A stretch of 16,640 nucleotides of DNA from assembly GCA_023423015.1 (NCBI GenBank), contig JAFAGE010000313.1:1-16640 (forward strand). The letters run 5' to 3'. The notes below the pieces were generated by a model, which was not told the DNA's origin, searched no databases, and worked only from the letters and a program-made list of their open reading frames with translations. Source of the stretch: Bacteroidota bacterium. GTDB lineage: Bacteria; Bacteroidota; Bacteroidia; Chitinophagales; Chitinophagaceae. The position numbers and the translations under genes were made by a program. Positions 6,629 through 12,369 of the stretch are shown one piece after another. The stretch's first letter is position 1; every line of letters starts with the position of its first letter.

Positions 6629-9049
6629 ATGTTCAGAAACTACCTGCTCGTTGCGCTGCGCTCCATCTTCAGGAACAAAACCTTCACATTTATCAACATC
6701 ATCGGGCTCACCATCGGCATCACTGTTGCCACGGTGATTTACCTGGTGGTGTACCACGACAACTCGTTCGATAAGTTTCATAAAGATGGTGACCGCATCT
6801 TTCGCGTGTGCTCGCAGTTCGAATTTGCAGGCGAAAAGTTTTACAACTCTGGCGTCACCATGCCGCTTGCACCCGCTGTTAAAGGCCAGATTCCGGGTGT
6901 CGAATTCACTGCACCCATCTTTATGCTCGATGGCGACGCGCGCGTGCGCGCCGGTAACGAACAAACCATTCACCGCAAACAGGAAAATATCACGTACGTC
7001 GACGCCGATTACTTCAAAGTATTTTCTTACAAATGGCTGGTTGGCTCACCGCTGAATGCATTAACATCACCGAATAAAGTTGTGCTTAGTGAAAAGTCTG
7101 CCGCACTGTATTTTCCGAACGTCGACATAAAAGATCTTCCCGGAGCTGTAATCACATTCAACGACACCATTCAATGCACCGTAAGCGGAGTGGTGGCCAA
7201 CTTTAAACAGAATACCGATTTTACTTTTCACACGTTCATTTCGTGGCCTACACTTAAAATTCCCGACGGCCTCAACCAATGGAGCACCGCCACTTCCGCG
7301 TCGCAGTTACTCGTGAAGCTCGATGTTAAGCATCGGGCCGCTGAAGTGGAGAAAAAACTTCAGGCGATCCATGCCAAAAATGCCCCGCCCGAAGCGGGAG
7401 CCTCCAAAGTATTGCCTTTTCTCTTGCAGCCGTTGAATGAAATACACTTCGACGAACGCTTCGGCACGCACTATGGTAACCGCCTGGCAAACAAAACCAC
7501 CCTATATGCGTTGCTCATTTGTGCTGCGTTCATCCTACTGCTCGGATGCATCAACTTCATCAACCTGAGCACTGCCAATTCCATTCAGCGTTCCAGGGAA
7601 ATAGGTATCCGCAAAACCATCGGTGGCTCTAAATCGCAGCTGATGGTGCAGTTCCTCGTTGAAACTTTCGTGCTCACATTATTTGCTACTGTTCTGTCGG
7701 TGCTGCTTACGCCACTGCTGGTTAAGTTTCTTGAAGACTTTGTTCCGCAAGCCGCAACATTCGATTTGCTTAACCGGCCCGAATTAATCATTTTCCTGGC
7801 GCTGCTTGTTATTGTAGTCACCCTGCTTGCAGGCTTCTACCCGGCATGGGTGCTTGCAGCATACAAACCGATTAATGTACTTAAAGGAAAGATGAATGCA
7901 GCTACAGCCGCAAAGAATGGCTTGTCGCTACGCAGGGTATTAACGGTATCTCAATTCGTCATTGCGCAATTCTTCATCATGGCCGTGGTGATCGTTTCCA
8001 TGCAGTTGAATTACACACTAACCAAAGACCCAGGATTTAAGCAGGACGGCATCGTATATTTTCACCTGGATTTTCGCGACACCGTTTCTTCCAAACGAAC
8101 TGCATTGGTCGATTATATAAAAAAAATTCCCGGAGCAAACAGGGTGAGTTTGTCGAACAACCCGGTTGCTGCTAATGGTTTGTGGACTACCACGCTCAAG
8201 TATAACGACAACGGAAAAGAAACAGAAACAAGCGTGCACATGAAAATGGGCGACACCAATTACATTCAACTTTACCATCTCAAACTGCTGGCAGGCCGAA
8301 ACATTCGGCACAGCGACACGCTAAATGAGTTGCTGATCAACAACACCTATGCTAAAATCCTGGGTTTTACCGATCCGCAACTCGCCCTGGGGAAAATGCT
8401 GGAATACGATAAAAAGATGGTGCCCATAGTAGGTGTTCTGGCCGATTTCAATTCGCAATCGCTGCACAATACCATCAAGCCGCTTGCCCTGGGTAGCGCT
8501 GCCAATAACTTCGGCACAATAAGTATAGCATTGGCCAACAGGGCAAACTGGAACCACATCATGGAGTTGGTAAAACAGGAATACAATCGTTTGTATACAA
8601 ATGCCGACTTTGAATTCTTTTACCAGGATGAAACCATTCGTAAGTATTACGACAACGAAAGTAAAACGGCATTTCTATTAAAGTGTGCAACTGGCGTAAC
8701 CATCCTCATCAGTTGTCTTGGCTTGCTCGGCCTTTCCATTTATACTATTACGAGAAGAACAAAGGAGATCGGTATCAGGAAGGTGTTGGGTGCAACAGTA
8801 TTGCAGATTGTGCGGCTGATGTCTAAAGAAAGTATCGTTCTCGTGTTACTCGCATTTTTTATCGCAGTGCCGCTTGCATACTATACAATATCGCAATGGC
8901 TGAACAACTTTGCATATCGCGTAAGCATCAGCTGGTGGATGTTTGCCATCACCTTCGCGGTGCAGATGCTTATTGCATTCCTCACGGTAGCATCGCAGGC
9001 TTTAAGAGCTGCGAGGGTGAACCCGGCCGTTACTTTAAAAACGGAATAG
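6629..9049 (+). CDS. FtsX/MacB-type ABC transporter permease (two-module, no ATPase)
   Basis: This 806-residue inner-membrane protein has two copies of the MacB_PCD plus FtsX architecture. A first transmembrane helix (about 21-42) follows a charged N terminus, then a periplasmic core domain (about 45-285). A three-helix FtsX block comes next (about 290-415), with REIGIRKTIGGSKSQL at 323-338. The second module starts with a helix at about 436-458, has a periplasmic region to about 680, and ends in an FtsX block with KEIGIRKVLGAT at 712-723. Such permeases work with a separate LolD/MacB-like ATPase to drive export or envelope remodelling. No ATPase gene is adjacent, so it must use one encoded elsewhere. 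I set the start at ATG 6629, because family members begin MFRNYLL or similar; a GTG at 6611 is also in frame. No clear promoter is visible upstream. Confidence 0.92.
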   Translation: MFRNYLLVALRSIFRNKTFTFINIIGLTIGITVATVIYLVVYHDNSFDKFHKDGDRIFRVCSQFEFAGEKFYNSGVTMPLAPAVKGQIPGVEFTAPIFMLDGDARVRAGNEQTIHRKQENITYVDADYFKVFSYKWLVGSPLNALTSPNKVVLSEKSAALYFPNVDIKDLPGAVITFNDTIQCTVSGVVANFKQNTDFTFHTFISWPTLKIPDGLNQWSTATSASQLLVKLDVKHRAAEVEKKLQAIHAKNAPPEAGASKVLPFLLQPLNEIHFDERFGTHYGNRLANKTTLYALLICAAFILLLGCINFINLSTANSIQRSREIGIRKTIGGSKSQLMVQFLVETFVLTLFATVLSVLLTPLLVKFLEDFVPQAATFDLLNRPELIIFLALLVIVVTLLAGFYPAWVLAAYKPINVLKGKMNAATAAKNGLSLRRVLTVSQFVIAQFFIMAVVIVSMQLNYTLTKDPGFKQDGIVYFHLDFRDTVSSKRTALVDYIKKIPGANRVSLSNNPVAANGLWTTTLKYNDNGKETETSVHMKMGDTNYIQLYHLKLLAGRNIRHSDTLNELLINNTYAKILGFTDPQLALGKMLEYDKKMVPIVGVLADFNSQSLHNTIKPLALGSAANNFGTISIALANRANWNHIMELVKQEYNRLYTNADFEFFYQDETIRKYYDNESKTAFLLKCATGVTILISCLGLLGLSIYTITRRTKEIGIRKVLGATVLQIVRLMSKESIVLVLLAFFIAVPLAYYTISQWLNNFAYRVSISWWMFAITFAVQMLIAFLTVASQALRAARVNPAVTLKTE

Positions 9050-9193
9050 GGCGAAAATCGAGATAGGGCGGAGGACGGAGGGCGGAATTAAGGAGGGACG
9101 TGGCGTGAGGGCGATTGAAGGCAGAGGGCAGACGTGAGACGTGAGACGTGAGACGGCAAAGGTGAAAGAACGGGGAACGGAGAACGGAGAACG
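9049..9193. repeat. Field of degenerate purine-rich heptamer repeats
   Basis: Three runs of 7-base units lie in this gene-free stretch between convergent genes. GGGCGGA, GGACGGA, GGGCGGA are at 9066-9086. Three copies of GACGTGA are at 9131-9151, followed by GACG. GAACGGG, GAACGGA, GAACGGA, GAACG are at 9168-9193. The bases between are of the same G/A-rich composition. The last run is the inverted counterpart of the array at 1-48. All three families share a loose G-(A/G)-x-CG-x-(A/G) shape. No long open frame with protein-like content crosses it. Confidence 0.8.
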
Positions 9194-9224
9194 TTGTTCA
9201 GGCCGGAGGATGGGGGCGAAAATC
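9049..9224. repeat. 11-base direct repeat bracketing the heptamer field
   Basis: GGGCGAAAATC occurs at 9049-9059, directly after the permease stop codon, and again at 9214-9224. The two copies bracket the heptamer field. This could mark insertion or slippage expansion of the field, or be part of its repeat vocabulary. Confidence 0.7.
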
Positions 9225-9235
9225 ATCCCTGCAAT

Positions 9236-9258
9236 TTTAACAGCTGATGTTAAATTTT
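9236..9258 (+). terminator. AT-rich hairpin with T run, possible terminator
   Basis: TTTAACA (9236-9242) and TGTTAAA (9248-9254) form a 7-base-pair stem with loop GCTGA, followed by TTTT at 9255-9258. It lies downstream of the permease gene. The stem is AT-rich and so weak, which limits confidence. Confidence 0.35.
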
Positions 9259-9299
9259 CAAGGACAGTCTACGAGCAAATCTCTGGTAATTTGAGTCTC

Positions 9300-9893
9300 T
9301 CATTCGTGATGTATATTAAAAAACGCTTCTGTTCCTATCTGGTCCAGCAGATTCTGGTAGAAGAATTGGCCATGAAAATAGACCAGCTTCCAGGCTACAA
9401 TTTTCGGGCGCGGTTGATTGAGTAGAGGTCCGTTCATAATGAGGAAATAATACAATGGTTGATCGGGTTTTTTCCAGTCGGTGACTACGAAAGTCATGCT
9501 ACGTGAAAATGGATTTAGCCGATTGTAAACATATGTATCGGCTTTTTCATTAATTGGCCGGATGGCGAATTTGGTTGAGTCATTCAGCAAAGAAATAAAC
9601 TCATGTGCATTTTTCTTAAGGTGATTCATTGCTTCCTCTTGTGGTAGTTCGCGATTCACATCGAAAGCTGTAACATGGTTCTGGAACAAAATAGCCAGCT
9701 CAGTAGTATCCAAAGGTCGATACCCTTCTGTACGGTTTTCTGCGATCTTTTTTGCAGCGTCAACAAACTCGAAAAATACCGTATAACATTCCCGGTAATA
9801 TTTCTGGGTGAGCGAGTCTGTTTGCGCGTATGATGAGGAAAGAATAAAACTTATTGCTATTAAGATTAAAATTGAACGCTGGATAATCTTCAC
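9300..9893 (-). CDS. Exported protein of unknown function
   Basis: This 197-residue protein has a clear signal peptide (KIIQRSILILIAISFILSS, cleaved after YAQ near residue 24), so it is exported to the periplasm or beyond. I do not recognise the family. The mature part begins with a helical segment (about 28-60) and has an alternating helix-strand middle. The end is strand-rich: SMTFVVTDWKKPDQPLYYF, then PKIVAWKLVYFHGQFFY. This resembles the small alpha+beta folds of Bacteroidota periplasmic binding-type proteins, but that is only an impression. It is transcribed toward the permease gene, with the heptamer repeat field and a hairpin between them. No operon partner is present on its strand. 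Confidence 0.75.
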   Translation of the reverse strand: MKIIQRSILILIAISFILSSSYAQTDSLTQKYYRECYTVFFEFVDAAKKIAENRTEGYRPLDTTELAILFQNHVTAFDVNRELPQEEAMNHLKKNAHEFISLLNDSTKFAIRPINEKADTYVYNRLNPFSRSMTFVVTDWKKPDQPLYYFLIMNGPLLNQPRPKIVAWKLVYFHGQFFYQNLLDQIGTEAFFNIHHE

Positions 9894-10020
9894 AGTAAGG
9901 TTTTAGTGAATTTACCGATAATTCCTGAACGGCCCGGGCTTTCTGATAACTCATCCATGATGCACCTGCCGGGTTTTATTTTTTAACACGCAAAGCGAAT
10001 CTGCATTCATACACGAACTG

Positions 10021-10028
10021 TAATTTTG
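10021..10028 (+). promoter_or_regulatory. Perfect -7 box TAATTTTG directly before the sigma-factor start codon
   Basis: TAATTTTG matches the Bacteroidota -7 consensus TAnnTTTG exactly and ends two bases before the ATG at 10030. If used, transcription would start on or within the first codons (a leaderless message beginning near ATG 10030 or 10033). No TTTG is seen at the -33 distance. Chance occurrence cannot be excluded. Confidence 0.4.
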
Positions 10029-10029
10029 G

Positions 10030-10920
10030 ATGATGGCTACTGAAACTCTCATCAACAAGTTCGTTGAACTGCGGCGGTACCTGTGGGCTGTTGCTTACGA
10101 CATGACCGGCGAAATTCACGAAGCGGAAGACATTGTGCAGGATGCCTTCGAGGTCGTCAGCCGGCTGCAGGATAATGCAGTTGCTAACCCGAAGGCTTAT
10201 TTTACCCGCATTGTTGTTAATAAAAGTATCGACCGGTTGAAAGAGCTGCAGGTGCAGCGTGTCAATTATCCTGGCCCATGGCTGCCGGAACCCGTGGTTA
10301 CACTACCCGGTGAAACCACGAACGAGCATACGCTTGATTATGCAATCATGCATATTGCAGAACAGCTGAACCCCATAGAAAGGGCCGTGTTCATTTTGCG
10401 AGAAGCATTTTCATATTCTTACGCCGAAATCGCTGAACTCTGCGATATATCAGAAGCCAATTGCCGACAGATACTGCATCGTGCCCGTGGCAAGGTGCGT
10501 GAAAACAGGCAGCATTTTGTTGACGATCATCGTAACATCGATGCGTTGCTGAATGCATTTGTAAATGCAGCAATAGAAGAAGACCACGATGGTTTGAAAG
10601 CATTGTTACGCGAAGACATCAGGCTGTATTCCGACGGCGGAGGAAAGGCCAGCGCAGCGAGGAACGTACTACATGGGCCTGAGCATATTTCGAAGTTTGT
10701 TGTTGGTATCAGCCGTAGAATTAAAAATGAATGGCAAAAAGCTATACCTGTACTTGTTAACAATGCGCCAGGTAGGTTAATATACTACAATGGTGCCCCA
10801 CACCTGTTGCTGATGATTGATGAAAGCAGCGACGGTTTGTCCGAAATCTTCATTGTTCGCAATCCTGAAAAAATTTCTCTGGCGAATCTGTCACAAAACA
10901 GGCTATGGATAGACATATAG
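10030..10920 (+). CDS. ECF41-type RNA polymerase sigma factor with SnoaL-like C-terminal domain
   Basis: The 296-residue protein carries sigma region 2 (about 8-75, with EAEDIVQDAFE and YFTRIVVNKSIDRL). The ECF41 linker motif YPGPWLPEP lies at 80-88. Region 4 is at about 108-160 (LNPIERAVFILREAFSYSYAEIAEL, then a helix-turn-helix to RARGKVR). A SnoaL/NTF2-like extension (about 168-290) holds the ECF41 hallmarks DGGGK (202-206) and an NPDKL-like NPEKI (278-282). In this group the extension is known to control sigma activity in place of an anti-sigma factor, and the gene normally sits beside a carboxymuconolactone decarboxylase, oxidoreductase or epimerase gene. That is the case here. A second ATG follows the first immediately. 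The signal sensed is unknown for the group. Confidence 0.94.
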   Translation: MMATETLINKFVELRRYLWAVAYDMTGEIHEAEDIVQDAFEVVSRLQDNAVANPKAYFTRIVVNKSIDRLKELQVQRVNYPGPWLPEPVVTLPGETTNEHTLDYAIMHIAEQLNPIERAVFILREAFSYSYAEIAELCDISEANCRQILHRARGKVRENRQHFVDDHRNIDALLNAFVNAAIEEDHDGLKALLREDIRLYSDGGGKASAARNVLHGPEHISKFVVGISRRIKNEWQKAIPVLVNNAPGRLIYYNGAPHLLLMIDESSDGLSEIFIVRNPEKISLANLSQNRLWIDI

Positions 10921-10935
10921 TATACAAACTACGTT

Positions 10936-11400
10936 ATGTCTATGGAACCAAGATTGAATCTTACCGAATTAGATCCGGGCGCTTACGCCGCATTGAGTAC
11001 AGTTGAAAAGTATGTTAAAAGCACACCTGTTCCATTCAAGTACAAGGAATTGATCAAGATCCGTGTGTCGCAGATAAACGGCTGCGCGTATTGCATTGCG
11101 ATGCATACGTTAGATGCGCGGAAAGGCGGCGAAACCGAGCAACGTATTTATGCACTAAGCGCGTGGAGAGAATCGCCCCTGTTTACGGATGAGGAACGCG
11201 CAATACTCGCCTTTGCCGAAGAGGTGACATTGATTGGCAATGGCGGAGTTAAAGATGAAACATTCGAAAACATGCGTACCTATTTCGACAACATCACCAT
11301 TGGGCAGATACTGATACAAATTACTCAGATCAACACCTGGAACCGCGTGGCAATCACTTCGCACGCTGTGTTTCAATATCCCGAGGGGGTTGCCGCATAG
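10936..11400 (+). CDS. Carboxymuconolactone decarboxylase / AhpD-like protein, ECF41 partner
   Basis: This is a 154-residue cytosolic protein of the CMD/AhpD family. The redox motif CAYC (Cys50 and Cys53) followed by His57 lies in NGCAYCIAMHTLDARK. This is the arrangement used by AhpD-like alkylhydroperoxidases, so a thiol-based peroxidase or related role is plausible. The remaining helices (LFTDEERAILAFAEEVTL, and IGQILIQITQINTWNRVAI) are typical of the fold. The gene starts 15 bases after the ECF41 sigma gene on the same strand and is very likely co-transcribed with it or activated by it. This pairing is the standard ECF41 context. A second ATG at 10942 is also possible as the start. Confidence 0.92.
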   Translation: MSMEPRLNLTELDPGAYAALSTVEKYVKSTPVPFKYKELIKIRVSQINGCAYCIAMHTLDARKGGETEQRIYALSAWRESPLFTDEERAILAFAEEVTLIGNGGVKDETFENMRTYFDNITIGQILIQITQINTWNRVAITSHAVFQYPEGVAA

Positions 11401-11422
11401 GAGATTTTTTTGAAGCCTTGTA

Positions 11423-11501
11423 AAACCCTGCTGCCTGCCAGCCGGTGTGGCAAGATGAAATGAATTGTCTTGCCGCCGCAGGGTGGCCGATAGCAGGGTT
11501 T
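11423..11501. repeat. Nested inverted repeats between convergent genes (possible two-way terminator or structured RNA)
   Basis: An outer pair, AAACCCTGCT (11423-11432) and AGCAGGGTTT (11492-11501), encloses an inner hairpin GGCAAGA (11449-11455) with TCTTGCC (11468-11474) and a 12-base loop. Further GC-rich complementarity lies between the two. It fills nearly all of the 107-base gap between the AhpD-like gene and the convergent XRE gene. Symmetry and placement fit a bidirectional terminator, but there is no clean T run after the outer stem, so another structured element is possible. Confidence 0.55.
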
Positions 11502-11507
11502 CAGCGA

Positions 11508-11951
11508 TCAGTGAACAAGAGCTATTGAGTTCTCTGCGGCCATCACCAACGAGATCACAGCTAAGTATGCTTCGTGTTTTGTTGCCTGTTTCTCCATTAC
11601 CCTTTTCTGAAGAAAATTAATGTGTTCTAAAACATCGGCCTTTGTTACCGTTTTGGGCAACACGGGAGGCCGGTGTATTTCGAAGTCATCTCTCAACAGT
11701 TCGGTTAACGGCACATCAAGAATTTTTGCCAATTCTTTTACATGGTGCACGGTAAGTTGCGTGATGTTATTCTCGATCTTGCTATATGCATTCTGCGACA
11801 TACCCATTTTTGTGGCTACGTATTTTTGGGAGTAGTTACGCAATTCACGATATTTTTTGATTACGTGGCCCGGCATTTTTTTGAAGGCAAGAAAAGCTTT
11901 TTCCGGTGAATAATTCAAAAAAGGCGGCCTTCTAAACAAAATGTTAAGCAT
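11508..11951 (-). CDS. XRE-family helix-turn-helix regulator
   Basis: The 147-residue frame contains an XRE/Cro-type DNA-binding domain at about 30-86: IKKYRELRNYSQKYVATKMG, then the recognition helix SQNAYSKIE (52-60), then VHHVKELAKILDVPLTELL. The C-terminal part (about 103-147) is a predicted helix, perhaps a coiled coil for dimer formation. A second ATG at codon 26 (base 11876, MPGHVIKKYREL) matches the usual beginning of such regulators and may be the true start, giving 122 residues. The gene is divergent from the small exported protein and ABC-HlyD-TolC genes. A palindrome in the divergent gap overlaps the likely promoter of that operon, so local control of the operon and of itself is the simplest inference. 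Confidence 0.88.
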   Translation of the reverse strand: MLNILFRRPPFLNYSPEKAFLAFKKMPGHVIKKYRELRNYSQKYVATKMGMSQNAYSKIENNITQLTVHHVKELAKILDVPLTELLRDDFEIHRPPVLPKTVTKADVLEHINFLQKRVMEKQATKHEAYLAVISLVMAAENSIALVH

Positions 11952-11960
11952 ATCGGAAAC

Positions 11961-11977
11961 TATAGCTACTGGCTATA
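11961..11977. promoter_or_regulatory. Operator-like palindrome TATAGC-N5-GCTATA
   Basis: Perfect 6-base arms TATAGC (11961-11966) and GCTATA (11972-11977) are separated by TACTG. The centre-to-centre geometry (about one helix turn) suits an XRE dimer. The site is 10 bases from the longest XRE start codon, and its right arm overlaps the -7 box at 11974-11981. Confidence 0.5.
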
Positions 11978-11981
11978 TTTG
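11974..11981 (+). promoter_or_regulatory. Perfect -7 box TATATTTG for the secretion operon
   Basis: TATATTTG matches TAnnTTTG exactly, 59 bases before the GTG of the small exported protein. No TTTG is found at the expected -33 position, so activation may need a protein or the box may be weak. It overlaps the palindrome at 11961-11977. Confidence 0.45.
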
Positions 11982-12040
11982 AATAACCAGCGGTTGTTAG
12001 CGCTTTTTTATGCGGTGTAAGGCCTTCATCTTGCACCATC

Positions 12041-12325
12041 GTGAGGCGGCTTCTTACCATACTACTATTGTTATCGATGATTTCCAACGTGGCGATCTGT
12101 TATTCGATGAAGCAGAACGAGGTGTCCTTTCTGGCCGACTCCCCGGATGCGAAAGACGCCGGTAAAAAGGAAATGAAACAAGACAAAGCCTTTCACCCTT
12201 ACACAGGCCTCACGGGCGGATGCTCCCTGCAACGTATTGCTTTCCATTGTTACTCAATGCCGCTACTAAGCACCCCGGCGGCAGACCAACCCACACCCCC
12301 TCCCAATGGTGCCATGTTCGTTTAA
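12041..12325 (+). CDS. Small exported protein upstream of the ABC-HlyD-TolC genes
   Basis: I do not recognise the family. The 94-residue product starts on GTG. A basic RR and a run of Leu/Ile form a signal peptide or single membrane anchor (about 3-20, with AICYS after it). The rest is charged in the middle (SPDAKDAGKKEMKQDKAF). It is then Cys/His-containing (GGCSLQR, AFHCYS) and ends in a Pro-rich tail PTPPPNGAMFV. It lies 44 bases before the ABC transporter gene on the same strand, downstream of the likely operator. I infer that it could be a small envelope partner, a sensor or a substrate of the export system. It is too small and unusual to assign. An out-of-frame ATG at 12010 opens a competing 51-residue frame, but that has no protein-like features. 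Confidence 0.6.
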   Translation: MRRLLTILLLLSMISNVAICYSMKQNEVSFLADSPDAKDAGKKEMKQDKAFHPYTGLTGGCSLQRIAFHCYSMPLLSTPAADQPTPPPNGAMFV

Positions 12326-12369
12326 ACACGACGGGTAACCCTTTCCATCTTCTTCTTCACTAATTTTTT

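Noticed and set aside
9131..9193. Repeated GACGTGA and GAACGGA units as a possible CRISPR array
   Set aside because: Units are 7 bases and directly adjacent, with no spacers of 25-40 bases and no cas genes in the window.
10889..10895. TGTCACA before the AhpD-like gene as an ECF41-dependent promoter
   Set aside because: No CGTC follows at about 16 bases; it lies inside the sigma gene's coding end and encodes ordinary residues there.
12010..12165. ATG-started 51-residue frame overlapping the small exported protein
   Set aside because: It has no signal peptide or family-like content, whereas the GTG frame at 12041 has a clear hydrophobic N terminus.
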